Shown here in pieces: positions 36,294 through 45,929 of a stretch of DNA of 64,000 bases; the stretch's first letter is position 1, and each line of letters begins with the position of its first letter. The translations under genes and the position numbers were made by a program. The DNA comes from Butyrivibrio sp. MC2021 (GTDB taxonomy: Bacteria; Bacillota; Clostridia; Lachnospirales; Lachnospiraceae), in the NCBI RefSeq assembly GCF_000621605.1, contig NZ_JHXX01000001.1, forward strand, positions 1-64,000, written 5' to 3'. The notes beneath the pieces were generated by a model, which did not search any database, had not been told where the DNA came from, and worked only from the letters and a program-made list of their open reading frames with translations.

Positions 36294-37382
36294 ATGAATG
36301 CGATTAATGGGGAAAAATCGATAGAAAAAAGTATAAGAAGGCAGTACATACTGCTGGTTGTCACTCTGATCTTTGTTATGGTTACGCTTATTCTGGGCAC
36401 GCTGCTGTTCAGGTTTTACATGTCAAATTTCAAGACAAAGCAGGTAAGCAATGAATATGACAAGTACTACGTGATGATCACAGATAATTATAAGTCTGAT
36501 TTCTGGCAGGCCATTTACCGTGGAGCATTGGAGGCCGCCAGGGAGGAGGGCATATTTGTCGAGCTCCTGGGACAGAATATCTCGGGGGAATACTCCTGCG
36601 AAGAGCTCATGAGAATCGCAATTGCTTCAAGAGTTGACGGAATAATCGTTTATGCCAACGAGAGCGATGAGATGACTGAGCTTATTAACGAAGCCACAGA
36701 GAAGGAAATTCCTGTTGTCACTCTCTACAACGACAATACCAGGTCCTCCAGAATGAGCTTTGTTGGTGTGGGAAGCTACAACATTGGTCGTGAATACGGC
36801 AAACAGATCAACAATATCGTCAGGGAAAAAAGAAGGGACAGCATCGAATCTGACAGAATCGGTCAGAGATCACCTCTGAAAATTGCTGTTCTTGTCAATG
36901 CAGACGCCGCGGATACAGGACAGAACATCATTATTTCCGCTATCCAGGACTGTCTGCGTCAAGTTAACATCACTGATTCAGAATATAATATTTCCACTGT
37001 AACAATAGACAATACCAATGCCTTTTCTGTGGAGGAGTCCATCAGAGATATTTTCCTTATGGAAAATGTTCCTGATGTAATTCTGTGCCTAAATGAGCTG
37101 GATACAGTCTGCGCTTATCAGGCTGTAGTTGACTTCAATAAGGTTGGAGAGGTAAATATCCTCGGATACTATGACTCGGATGCTATAGTCAATGCCGTTG
37201 ACAGAGGTGTTCTCTATGCTACGGTTTCAATTGACACAAGGCAGTTGGGAGAATACTCCGTAAAAGCTCTTAACGATTATTACGAATATGGCAATACCAG
37301 CCAGTATTATTCTGCTGACATTACACTTATCAGTCAGGACAATGTGGCTGATTTTCTGAACAAGGAGGAAGGCGATGAATAA
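36294..37382 (+). CDS. Membrane-anchored sugar-binding-like sensor protein
   Basis: A 362-residue protein with an N-terminal membrane helix (about 19-42, LLVVTLIFVMVTLILGTLLF) and an extracytoplasmic periplasmic-binding-protein domain of the ribose/xylose type (YVMITDNYKSDFWQAIYRGALEAA onward; second lobe VDGIIVYANESDEM and DVILCLNELDTVCAYQA). It is not a lipoprotein. It precedes and overlaps (8 nt) a histidine kinase gene, so it probably presents sugar binding to that kinase, as in other binding-protein-assisted sensor systems. Its ribosome site is poor; it starts 3 nt after the flippase stop, so coupling is possible. Confidence 0.82.
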   Translation: MNAINGEKSIEKSIRRQYILLVVTLIFVMVTLILGTLLFRFYMSNFKTKQVSNEYDKYYVMITDNYKSDFWQAIYRGALEAAREEGIFVELLGQNISGEYSCEELMRIAIASRVDGIIVYANESDEMTELINEATEKEIPVVTLYNDNTRSSRMSFVGVGSYNIGREYGKQINNIVREKRRDSIESDRIGQRSPLKIAVLVNADAADTGQNIIISAIQDCLRQVNITDSEYNISTVTIDNTNAFSVEESIRDIFLMENVPDVILCLNELDTVCAYQAVVDFNKVGEVNILGYYDSDAIVNAVDRGVLYATVSIDTRQLGEYSVKALNDYYEYGNTSQYYSADITLISQDNVADFLNKEEGDE

Positions 37383-38856
37383 ATTCCTTAACAAGCCCCT
37401 CCAGTTTAAGATAATAAGTGTCTGCGTATTCGTTAATGTCCTTATTTTTACAGTAAATCTGCTTCTGATGCTTGGGATGAATGCCATGGCTGTGGAGATG
37501 GAGAAGGTTTATGAAGGAAACAGGGCTCTTAATGAGATAGCAGAGGCAATTTCCGATGTTCAGGGATCCATGACGGACTACTTGAGTTCCAAGACCAGTG
37601 ATTCCCTGGAGGAGTACTTCATAAGCGCCCAGAGACTTCAGGACAGGGCCGGTAATCTTGATAACAGAGTTACAGACCATGCCCTTACCAGGATGGAGAG
37701 AAACATCAGGAATATGACAGGAGATTATCTTGATGTTGTGAGCAGGACCATTGAATCCAAGCGCGGAAGAAATGTAGAAAAATACAGAAAGGACTATGAG
37801 GAAGCCACGCAGCTTTACGGCTTTCTTAATGAGTACTTAAGAAGTCTGAACCAGGAGCTTTTTGTCTCCAATTCAGAGAGCTACAGCATAATGGCCAGGG
37901 CCTTCAGAAGGTTTGAATTTATCAGCTTTATCGTTATGACTCTTGTTATGATCGGTAATGTTATCATTGTAACCAGCTTTGTCCGTGCCATGATGCTTCC
38001 TCTGAAAAAGCTTTCCGACTCGGCCAATGAGGTTGCAGCAGGCGACTTTGATGTGACCCTGCCGGAGGTCTCATATCAGGATGAGATCGGTATTGTTAAC
38101 AATGCTTTCAGTAAGATGCTTGTTAGTATTAAACAGTATATCCAGAGGCTTACAGAGAGTATGGAAAAAGAAAGGGATATGCAGGAAAAGGAGCTCATGA
38201 TGGAATCCCATCTGAAGGATGCCCAGCTTAAGTATCTGCGTGCCCAGATCAACCCCCATTTTCTTTTTAACACCCTAAATGCCGGAGCGCAGCTAGCCAT
38301 GATGGAAGGAGCTGACAGGACCTATGAATATGTTCAGACCGTGGCGGACTTTTTCAGATATAATATAAAAAATCAGCAGACGGAGGTCCGGATTCGGGAT
38401 GAGGTTACCCTGGTAGATAACTATATTCAGATCCTCAACGTAAGATTTTCCGGGGATATCGGCTATGAAAAGCAGGTTGATGAGAGGCTTCTTGATATGG
38501 TAATGCCGGCCATGATACTGCAGCCTATTGTTGAGAATGCAGTCAACCATGGAATAAGAGAGATGGGAAGTGAAGGAGTTATTACTCTCAGAGTCTATCG
38601 TGAAGATGATAATGTCTGCATAGGCATAGGCGATAACGGAAAGGGAATCAGTCAGGAGAATATCAGGAAGATTCTCAGCGGCAACTGGCACAATGATGAG
38701 AACAGCTATGACAACAACGGAATCGGAATGGACAATGTGATCTCAAGACTTCGTCTTTTTTCGGGAAATGAAGATGTAATAGATATAAAGAGCGCAGGAC
38801 AGGGCAAGGGAGCGGAAGTTCTCATCAGGATCCCCTTCAGCCGCGCAGCACAATAA
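37375..38856 (+). CDS. Sensor histidine kinase (YesM/LytS type)
   Basis: A 493-residue kinase. TM1 is about residues 15-35, an extracytoplasmic helical sensor region spans about 36-180, TM2 follows (FISFIVMTLVMIGNVIIVTSF), then HAMP. The kinase core is of the His_kinase (PF06580) kind: QINPHFLFNTLN with phospho-accepting His295, and a Bergerat ATPase with N-box PIVENAVNHGI and G-box GDNGKGIS. AAGGAGG lies 6 nt before the ATG, inside the previous gene. The response regulator follows after 18 nt. It likely senses sugar through the preceding binding-like protein. Confidence 0.93.
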   Translation: MNKFLNKPLQFKIISVCVFVNVLIFTVNLLLMLGMNAMAVEMEKVYEGNRALNEIAEAISDVQGSMTDYLSSKTSDSLEEYFISAQRLQDRAGNLDNRVTDHALTRMERNIRNMTGDYLDVVSRTIESKRGRNVEKYRKDYEEATQLYGFLNEYLRSLNQELFVSNSESYSIMARAFRRFEFISFIVMTLVMIGNVIIVTSFVRAMMLPLKKLSDSANEVAAGDFDVTLPEVSYQDEIGIVNNAFSKMLVSIKQYIQRLTESMEKERDMQEKELMMESHLKDAQLKYLRAQINPHFLFNTLNAGAQLAMMEGADRTYEYVQTVADFFRYNIKNQQTEVRIRDEVTLVDNYIQILNVRFSGDIGYEKQVDERLLDMVMPAMILQPIVENAVNHGIREMGSEGVITLRVYREDDNVCIGIGDNGKGISQENIRKILSGNWHNDENSYDNNGIGMDNVISRLRLFSGNEDVIDIKSAGQGKGAEVLIRIPFSRAAQ

Positions 38857-38874
38857 ATTTTTTAGGGGTAAAAC

Positions 38875-40485
38875 ATGTACAGAGTAATGCTGGCCGATGA
38901 TGAAGGTATCGTTATTGATTCAATGAAATTCATCATCGAAAAGGAATTTGGAAATCAGTGCGAAATAGAATTCGCCAAGACAGGAAGAAGTGTTATTGAG
39001 CTTGCAGAGCGCTTCAGACCTGATATTGCCGTAATCGATATTCATATGCCCGGAATCAATGGCATTGATGCCATCAGGGAAATGAAGCAGTTTTGTACCA
39101 ATACGATTTTTATCGTTATGTCAGCCTATGATAAGTTTGATTATGCCAAGGAAGCCATAAAGCTTGGGGTAATGGAATATATCATGAAGCCCATGGACAG
39201 ATACAAGGTTGTAAAAGTCCTGAAAAAGGCCATGGAACAGATTGATGAGGACAGGGAGAAGCGCAGCAATGAGCTGATGATCAAAGAAAAGCTTGAAACT
39301 GTGGAGCCCATCATCGAGAGCGGCCTTATCTACGACATTCTTTTGCAGGAACATTTTGAGGAGGATGTGGAGAGCTACAGAAGCATCCTTGGAATCAAAG
39401 AAAATTACGGATACATGATGGCTATCGTCTGCGGTGACTCCCAGGAGGGTAACCACATGACCAACGCTGTAGGAAGCTCGGTGAAGCTCTCAGGCAAGTA
39501 TCAGGAGATACGAGAGGGGGTCAAGGACTTTTTTGCCTGCAAGGTAGGAAGTGTAATGGCCAATAAGATTGCGGTTCTTATTCCCTTTGAGAAGTCCGGG
39601 ATGGAATACGGCGAGAGAACAGAACTCATAGAAAGGGCCAGAGACCTTACAAGATACCTGAGGAAAAAGACAGATATCAGCTATCGAATAGGAATTGGCG
39701 GTGTAAAGCCTCTTAAGGAGCTGGGAGACTCATACAGACAGGCACTGAATGCACTGGTGGCAACAACAGGGACTGTAGCTCATGTTGATGATCTTACCAT
39801 TAGCTGCAATTATGAGGAGGACTACCCGATTCAGCTGGAGAAGCCGTTATTTGAAGCTGTATCCAAGGGCGACCTCAACGGAATGAAGGTAATAGCCGAC
39901 AAATATGCGGACTGGATGTGCGCCAGGGCTGCAGACGGAGATATAATGTCTATGAGACTGAAGGTCCTGGAGTTTTCTCTTTACGCAGAGCATCTGGCTT
40001 ATCAGAACGGCGGCCAGACCTACAGATATTCGGGAAGATGCGATTATCTTCCGGAGATCATGAACCTTAATACCACAGAAGAACTCAGGGACTGGTTCAT
40101 GGAAAAGCTCACCGGAGCCTGCCAGAATGTTATCAGCAAGCGTGAGGAGCGCTCCAATGATATTATCAAGACTGCAAGGCTCTATATAGAGGAGAACTAC
40201 AGCAAGGACATTTCTCTTGATGAAGTTTCGAGAAAGGTTAACATTTCGCCATATTACTTCAGCAAGATATTTAAGGAGGACAGCGGTCTTAACTTTATTG
40301 AATATCTCACCAACCTGAGGATCGATAAGGCTAAAAGACTTCTCTCCGACACGGATATGTCCATAAAGGAGATCTGCGTTTCCTGCGGATATACGGATCC
40401 TAACTACTTCAGCAGAAGCTTTAAGAAGAATGTAGGGGTTACACCTACCGAATTTAAGGACGGCAAGACAGTGGAGGAGTTTTAA
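38875..40485 (+). CDS. AraC-type response regulator (YesN-like)
   Basis: A 536-residue regulator: receiver (about 1-120) with the acidic pair ADDE and phospho-Asp55 in VIDIHMPG; a central ~270-residue linker; and a C-terminal AraC HTH pair (about 430-530) with the signatures ISLDEVSRKVNISPYYFSKIF and EICVSCGYTDPNYFSRSFKK. It forms a two-component pair with the preceding kinase. The probable targets are the binding-protein gene after it and the ChvE-GguAB operon at 41805-45776, as is usual for this arrangement. Confidence 0.94.
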   Translation: MYRVMLADDEGIVIDSMKFIIEKEFGNQCEIEFAKTGRSVIELAERFRPDIAVIDIHMPGINGIDAIREMKQFCTNTIFIVMSAYDKFDYAKEAIKLGVMEYIMKPMDRYKVVKVLKKAMEQIDEDREKRSNELMIKEKLETVEPIIESGLIYDILLQEHFEEDVESYRSILGIKENYGYMMAIVCGDSQEGNHMTNAVGSSVKLSGKYQEIREGVKDFFACKVGSVMANKIAVLIPFEKSGMEYGERTELIERARDLTRYLRKKTDISYRIGIGGVKPLKELGDSYRQALNALVATTGTVAHVDDLTISCNYEEDYPIQLEKPLFEAVSKGDLNGMKVIADKYADWMCARAADGDIMSMRLKVLEFSLYAEHLAYQNGGQTYRYSGRCDYLPEIMNLNTTEELRDWFMEKLTGACQNVISKREERSNDIIKTARLYIEENYSKDISLDEVSRKVNISPYYFSKIFKEDSGLNFIEYLTNLRIDKAKRLLSDTDMSIKEICVSCGYTDPNYFSRSFKKNVGVTPTEFKDGKTVEEF

Positions 40486-40520
40486 CAACAGTTGTTTTAA
40501 GTTTCAGAAGGTATCAGGGG

Positions 40521-41588
40521 ATGAAAAAAGTTTTTGTCAGAAAAATAGCGGTACTTTTGGCGATGTGCATCATGATGGCGGGCCTTGCAGCCTGCGGTAC
40601 AGAGATACAAAGCGGTCAGGGATCTTCCAAAAATGAAGATGACAAGCTGCAGATAGGCATGTGCTTTGACTCTTTTGTAATTGAGAGATGGCAAAGGGAC
40701 AGGGATATTTTTGTGTCTATGGCTAAAGAACTGGGGGCTGAGGTCAATGTTCAGAACGCCAACGGTGATGTGGAGCAGCAAAAGAAACAGATCGATTACT
40801 TTATTAAAGAAGGAATGGATGTTATTGTTATCATCTCCATTGATTCCGAAGCTCTGAAGGACTCTGTCAAAAGGGCCAAGGATGCCGGGATCAAGATAAT
40901 TGCCTATGACAGGCTGATTTCCAATGCCAATGTGGATCTCTACATATCCTTTGACAATGAGAAGGTTGGAGAGCTCATGGCTGAGACCATAGCAAAGGAA
41001 TGCGGTGATGCCGGTAAGGTCATAAAGATCTGCGGATCACCCACTGACAGCAATGTGCATATGGTGGAAGCCGGTTTTGACAAGGTTATAACTGAAAAAG
41101 GCTATGAGATTCTTGATACATTTTATGCAGAAGGCTGGAGAGCAGAGCTGGCAAGCGACTATGTCTATAACAACATGGAGCTTATTATGGAGGCTGACGC
41201 AATAATGTGCGGTAATGATGACCTGGCCAGTAAGGTGGTTCATGCCCTATCTGAGAAGAGACTTGCCGGCAAAAAGCTGGTGGTTGGACAGGATGCTGAT
41301 CTGGAAGCCTGCCAGAGAATAGTGGAGGGAACTCAGCTTTCCACGGTGTACAAGCCCATAGAAAAGCTGGCGCAGCAGGCGGCGGAATGTGCCGTGAAGC
41401 TGGCAAAGGGAGATGAACTGGATTCTGAGAATCTGTCGACATACTTTGACGGCACCTATGATGTTCCTTTTTTCAGGATTGAGCCTTCAATCGTAACGGA
41501 AAAGAATATGAATGAGATAATCATTGGTACAGGTTTTCATCTGAAAGAGGATGTTTATCTAAATGTTCCTGCCAAAATGCCCGATTAA
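40521..41588 (+). CDS. Sugar-binding lipoprotein (XylF/ChvE-like)
   Basis: A 355-residue binding lipoprotein with lipobox GLAAC (Cys at about residue 25). The mature part is a type I periplasmic binding protein: IGMCFDSFVIERWQRDRDIF, the hinge region VIVIISIDSEAL and IKIIAYDRLI, and second-lobe GQDADLEACQRIVEGTQLST. It resembles D-xylose- and multiple-monosaccharide-binding proteins. It is the last gene before a terminator, in the same run as the sensor genes. A second, separate binding protein follows, so this one may deliver ligand to the sensor or widen the sugar range. Confidence 0.88.
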   Translation: MKKVFVRKIAVLLAMCIMMAGLAACGTEIQSGQGSSKNEDDKLQIGMCFDSFVIERWQRDRDIFVSMAKELGAEVNVQNANGDVEQQKKQIDYFIKEGMDVIVIISIDSEALKDSVKRAKDAGIKIIAYDRLISNANVDLYISFDNEKVGELMAETIAKECGDAGKVIKICGSPTDSNVHMVEAGFDKVITEKGYEILDTFYAEGWRAELASDYVYNNMELIMEADAIMCGNDDLASKVVHALSEKRLAGKKLVVGQDADLEACQRIVEGTQLSTVYKPIEKLAQQAAECAVKLAKGDELDSENLSTYFDGTYDVPFFRIEPSIVTEKNMNEIIIGTGFHLKEDVYLNVPAKMPD

Positions 41589-41630
41589 CCGATAATTATT
41601 AGACATAATAGCACAATTTTAATATATAGC

Positions 41631-41672
41631 AGACATGACAGCAAAAAAATGCTAGCATGTCTGTTTTTTATT
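41631..41672 (+). terminator. Terminator between sensor operon and ChvE-GguAB operon
   Basis: CAGACATG (41631-41638) pairs with CATGTCTG (41657-41664), with inner AGC/GCT, then T6. Confidence 0.85.
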
Positions 41673-41804
41673 GTCTGAATATTATAAAAAAATGAAGAAC
41701 ATCGTAAATCATTGCTAATGCTTTTATGATAATTTTATAAATGTAGAGAGCAGGACATGGTGTTCTGCAATAAAATTACAACCAAAATTTTGGGAGGTTT
41801 AATT

Positions 41805-42902
41805 ATGAAGAAAAAACTGTTAAGCGTATTTCTTTGTGCAGCTATGGCTGCATCACTCCTCGTAGGATGCGGAAACGCAGCTTCTACAGGATCTCAGTCT
41901 GCAGGCGGTAATGCAGGCGGCGGAAGCGGCAAGGTTGGTGTTGCAATGCCTACCAAGGACCTTCAGAGATGGAACCAGGACGGTGCCAACATGGAGCAGC
42001 AGCTTAAGGCAGCCGGATATGATGTAGACCTTCAGTATGCATCAAATGATATTGCAACTCAGGTTTCACAGATTGAGAACATGATCAGCTCAGGCGCAAA
42101 GGTTCTTGTAATCGCATCTATCGATGGTGATTCCCTTGGAACAGTTCTTGCACAGGCTAAGGAGCAGGGCATTAAGGTTATCGCATATGACCGTCTTATC
42201 ATGAACTCAGATGCTGTAACATATTATGCAACCTTCGATAACTACATGGTTGGAACAAAGCAGGGCGAGTATATCAGAGATCAGCTTGATCTTGATAACG
42301 CTGCAGGTCCTTTCAATCTTGAAATCTTCACAGGTGACCCCGGTGATAACAATGCAAGATTCTTCTATGGCGGTGCTATTGACGTTCTTAAGCCTTACAT
42401 CGATGCCGGCAAGCTTGTAGTTCAGTCAGGACAGGTTGAGTTTGATAACGTTGCTACAGCTAACTGGTCAACAGAGAATGCTCAGTCAAGAATGGATGCT
42501 ATCATTTCTGCTAACTATGCTGACGGAACCAAGATCGACGCTGTTCTTTGCTCAAACGACTCAACAGCACTCGGTGTTACAAACTCTCTTGAAGCTAACT
42601 ACACAGGTGAGTGGCCTATTATCACAGGTCAGGACTGTGACGTTGCTAACGTTAAGAACATGATCGCCGGCAAGCAGTCAATGTCTATCTTCAAGGATAC
42701 ACGTACTCTTGCAGCTAAGACTGTAGAGATGGTTGACGCTATCATGAAGGGAACAGAGGCTCCTGTAAATGATACAAAGACCTATGATAATGGCACAGGC
42801 GTTATTCCTTCATTCCTTTGCGAGCCTGTATTTGCTGATGTTAACAACTACAAAGAGCTTCTTATTGATTCCGGTTACTACACAGAGGATCAGCTTAAGT
42901 AA
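41805..42902 (+). CDS. chvE: Multiple-sugar-binding lipoprotein ChvE-like
   Basis: A 365-residue lipoprotein (lipobox LLVGC) with a Gly/Ser linker and a type I binding-protein fold: VGVAMPTKDLQRWNQDGANM, VLVIASIDGDSLG, IKVIAYDRLIMNSDAVTYY, and GQDCDVANVKNMIAGKQSM. These are close to ChvE/MmsE, which binds xylose, glucose, galactose and arabinose. GGGAGG fixes ATG 41805. It is followed by hairpins and then the ATPase and permease genes; the binding protein is probably made in excess. Even, biased codon use suggests high expression. Confidence 0.9.
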   Translation: MKKKLLSVFLCAAMAASLLVGCGNAASTGSQSAGGNAGGGSGKVGVAMPTKDLQRWNQDGANMEQQLKAAGYDVDLQYASNDIATQVSQIENMISSGAKVLVIASIDGDSLGTVLAQAKEQGIKVIAYDRLIMNSDAVTYYATFDNYMVGTKQGEYIRDQLDLDNAAGPFNLEIFTGDPGDNNARFFYGGAIDVLKPYIDAGKLVVQSGQVEFDNVATANWSTENAQSRMDAIISANYADGTKIDAVLCSNDSTALGVTNSLEANYTGEWPIITGQDCDVANVKNMIAGKQSMSIFKDTRTLAAKTVEMVDAIMKGTEAPVNDTKTYDNGTGVIPSFLCEPVFADVNNYKELLIDSGYYTEDQLK

Positions 42903-42940
42903 TCAAGTTCATACGCAGTTATTACTGCTAAACGGCTGCA

Positions 42941-42979
42941 GGCGGGTCTTAGCACCCGCCTCAGTCTATGAAAAAGACT
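42941..42979 (+). promoter_or_regulatory. Two intercistronic hairpins between binding protein and ATPase genes
   Basis: GGCGGGT (42941-42947) pairs with ACCCGCC (42954-42960), and AGTCT (42963-42967) with AGACT (42975-42979). No T run follows. Such hairpins often stabilise the upstream mRNA segment so the binding protein is made in excess of the transporter. Confidence 0.55.
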
Positions 42980-43037
42980 AAAATCACCGAATGAAAAAAG
43001 TTAAAGTTTAGAATAATTGGGAAAAGGAGGGGTTGAA

Positions 43038-44582
43038 TTGGCGAAGATATTACTGGAAATGAAGAATATCACCAAAACCTTCCCTGGTGTCAAAGCCTTG
43101 GATAATGTAAATCTCCAGGTTGAAGAGGGAGAAATTCATGCGCTTGTAGGAGAAAACGGAGCAGGAAAGTCCACACTTATGAACGTTCTGAGTGGTATCT
43201 ATCCTTTTGGTTCCTACGAAGGCGATATTGTATATGATTCCGAAGTTTGTAAATTCAATGATATCAAGGATAGTGAAGGTAAGGGGATTGTTATTATCCA
43301 CCAGGAGCTTGCGCTCATTCCCTATATGACAATTGCGGAAAACATGTTCCTCGGAAATGAGAGAGGAAGTAAATTCAGGATTAACTGGAACGAAACCTCC
43401 GGGCTTGCACGTAAGTATCTTGATATTGTAGGACTTAATGAAAGCACGGAAACACTGATCAAGGATATTGGTGTTGGTAAACAGCAGCTCGTTGAGATTG
43501 CAAAGGCTCTTTCAAAAAATGCCAGACTTCTTATTCTGGATGAGCCCACATCTTCACTTAACGAGACTGATTCAAGAGCTCTTTTGGACCTTATGCTCAA
43601 ACTTAAGAAAGAGCAGGGGCTCACATCCATCATTATTTCTCATAAGCTGAATGAGGTATCCTATGTTGCCGACAAGATTACGGTAATCCGTGACGGAGCA
43701 ACCATCGAAACTCTGACTAAGGGTGTGGATGATTTTTCGGAGTCACGTATCATCAAGGGCATGGTAGGAAGAGAACTTTCCGACCGATTCCCCAAGAGAG
43801 AGCCTCATATCGGCGAGGTTATGATGGAGGTAAAAAACTGGAATGTTTACCATCCTTTATATAGCGAAAGAAAGATTGTAAATAACGTAAATATTAACGT
43901 TAGAAAAGGTGAAGTTCTCGGTATTTCCGGACTTATGGGAGCAGGAAGAACAGAGCTTGCCATGAGTATCTTCGGAAAGAGCTATGGCGAGAACATCTCC
44001 GGACAGCTTTTTATAAAAGGTAAGGAAGTTCATCTTAATAACGTTCAGCAGGCCATTAAACATAAACTGGCATATGTTACCGAGGACAGAAAGGGCAACG
44101 GACTTATCCTTTCAAATCCTATCAAGATAAATACCACATTGGCTAATCTTGATGAGGTCAGCAATAAGTCAGTTATCGATAAGGACAAAGAGTACTCGGT
44201 AGCTGTTGACTATAAAGAGAAGCTTAAGACAAAATGTCCTACGGTAGAACAGAATGTAGGAAACCTCTCCGGAGGAAATCAGCAGAAAGTCCTTCTTGCA
44301 AAGTGGATGTTCGCTGATCCGGATATCCTTATTCTGGACGAGCCTACAAGAGGTATTGACGTAGGTGCAAAATATGAGATCTACTGCATCATCAACCAGC
44401 TGGTATCTGAAGGAAAATCAGTAATCATGATTTCCTCCGAGCTTCCGGAAATTCTGGGAATGTGCGACAGAATATATGTAATGAACGAAGGCAGAATGGT
44501 TGGAGAGCTGGATGGCAAAGAAGCTACCCAGGAAAAGATTATGACTTATATCTTACAATCATCCGGAAAAGGGGAGGAATAA
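43038..44582 (+). CDS. gguA: Sugar ABC transporter, double ATPase GguA-like
   Basis: A 514-residue protein with two ABC domains, as in XylG/RbsA/GguA. Domain 1 has Walker [10 protein letters not shown] and a degenerate signature region ([14 protein letters not shown]) with Walker [12 protein letters not shown]. Domain 2 has the usual altered Walker [11 protein letters not shown], signature LSGGNQQK and Walker [20 protein letters not shown] (43024-43030) places the start at TTG 43038, with TTG 43017 and ATG 43059 as alternatives. It energises uptake by the permease that follows 3 nt later. Confidence 0.93.
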   Translation: MAKILLEMKNITKTFPGVKALDNVNLQVEEGEIHALVGENGAGKSTLMNVLSGIYPFGSYEGDIVYDSEVCKFNDIKDSEGKGIVIIHQELALIPYMTIAENMFLGNERGSKFRINWNETSGLARKYLDIVGLNESTETLIKDIGVGKQQLVEIAKALSKNARLLILDEPTSSLNETDSRALLDLMLKLKKEQGLTSIIISHKLNEVSYVADKITVIRDGATIETLTKGVDDFSESRIIKGMVGRELSDRFPKREPHIGEVMMEVKNWNVYHPLYSERKIVNNVNINVRKGEVLGISGLMGAGRTELAMSIFGKSYGENISGQLFIKGKEVHLNNVQQAIKHKLAYVTEDRKGNGLILSNPIKINTTLANLDEVSNKSVIDKDKEYSVAVDYKEKLKTKCPTVEQNVGNLSGGNQQKVLLAKWMFADPDILILDEPTRGIDVGAKYEIYCIINQLVSEGKSVIMISSELPEILGMCDRIYVMNEGRMVGELDGKEATQEKIMTYILQSSGKGEE

Positions 44583-44585
44583 ATT

Positions 44586-45776
44586 ATGAATAAGAATCAG
44601 GTTTTGGGTTTCCTTAAGAAAAACACCATGATAATTGTACTTTTGATAGTTCTTGGTTTCTTTGCATGGAGAACCGGGGGAGCGATCCTTCTTCCCATGA
44701 ACGTAAGTAACCTTATTTCACAGAACGCATACGTATTCGTTCTTGCAACAGGTATGCTGCTCTGTATCCTGACCGGTGGTAACATCGATCTTTCAGTTGG
44801 ATCTGTTGTATGTTTCGTTGGAGCGGTTGGAGCAACTCTGATGGTTAACTTAAACGTTCCCATTTGGCTTTCAATCATTATCATGATCCTCATCGGTACT
44901 GCAATCGGTGCTTTCCAGGGATTCTGGATCGCCTTTGTAAGAATTCCGCCTTTCATCGTAACTCTGGCTGGAATGCTTGCTTTCAGAGGACTTTCAAACG
45001 TAGTGCTTAACGGTCTTACAGTTTCCATCAAGGACAAGACCACATTCGTTAACCTCTTCGGCGGCGGTGCTGACTGCTACGTTCGCGATTTCTTCGGCGG
45101 ATCAGACCTGAACCTTACATGTCTCTTTGGCGGTATGGTTGCAGCAGGTATCTTCGTTCTTCTTCAGGTTACAAGCCGTGTTAAGAGAGTGAAGAAAAAC
45201 TATGAGGTTGAACCCTTCCTTACATTCATTGTAAAGCTGGTAGCAATTTCCGCTGTTCTTCTTATTTTTGCTTACAAGCTTTCACAGCATAAGGGTATTC
45301 CTACAGTTCTTATCTGGGTTATGGTAGTAGTTCTTGTTTATGGCTACATAACCAACAACACCACAGTAGGTCGTTATTTCTACGCAGTAGGTGGTAACGA
45401 GAAGGCAACAAAGCTTTCCGGTATCAATACCAACAAGGTTTACTTCCTTGCATACACAAACATGGGCTTCCTTGCAGCTCTTGCAGGAATGATCACCATC
45501 GCAAGACTTACATCAGCTCAGCCTACTTATGGTCAGAACTATGAGATGGACGCCATCGGATCCTGCTTCATCGGTGGAGCATCAGCTTACGGTGGAATCG
45601 GAACAGTTCCCGGAGTTATCGTAGGTGCGGTACTCATGGGTGTTATCAACCTTGGTATGTCACTGATGGGCGTAGATGCCAACATGCAGAAGGTGGTAAA
45701 GGGTGTAGTTCTTCTTGCAGCCGTTATCTTCGACGTAGTATCCAAGAGAGGCGGAAAGCTCTTTGCCAAGAACTGA
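44586..45776 (+). CDS. gguB: Sugar ABC transporter permease GguB-like
   Basis: A 396-residue permease of the XylH/GguB group of BPD_transp_2 proteins, longer than RbsC. About ten to twelve membrane helices; the conserved segments include LCILTGGNIDLSVGSVVCFVGA, PPFIVTLAGMLAFRGLSNV, and GSCFIGGASAYGGIGTVPGVIVGA (read in parts). GGAGG ends the preceding gene and serves its ATG. With ChvE and GguA it makes a monosaccharide importer for pentoses or hexoses. A strong terminator follows. Confidence 0.93.
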   Translation: MNKNQVLGFLKKNTMIIVLLIVLGFFAWRTGGAILLPMNVSNLISQNAYVFVLATGMLLCILTGGNIDLSVGSVVCFVGAVGATLMVNLNVPIWLSIIIMILIGTAIGAFQGFWIAFVRIPPFIVTLAGMLAFRGLSNVVLNGLTVSIKDKTTFVNLFGGGADCYVRDFFGGSDLNLTCLFGGMVAAGIFVLLQVTSRVKRVKKNYEVEPFLTFIVKLVAISAVLLIFAYKLSQHKGIPTVLIWVMVVVLVYGYITNNTTVGRYFYAVGGNEKATKLSGINTNKVYFLAYTNMGFLAALAGMITIARLTSAQPTYGQNYEMDAIGSCFIGGASAYGGIGTVPGVIVGAVLMGVINLGMSLMGVDANMQKVVKGVVLLAAVIFDVVSKRGGKLFAKN

Positions 45777-45823
45777 TCTGTTTATTTTGAAAGGATAATG
45801 CATCCCATATGCAATTCCCTTTA

Positions 45824-45858
45824 TTGGGCCACAGATTATATCTGTGGCTCAATTTTTT
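45824..45858 (+). terminator. Terminator after gguB
   Basis: TTGGGCCACAGAT (45824-45836) pairs with ATCTGTGGCTCAA (45840-45852; one G-U), then T6. Confidence 0.92.
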
Positions 45859-45929
45859 GTTGCCATAAAGGCGGAAAATAGGTAAGATATTAGCCGTGAC
45901 TGTTTAAGATTTCGAAGAAAGAGATTATT

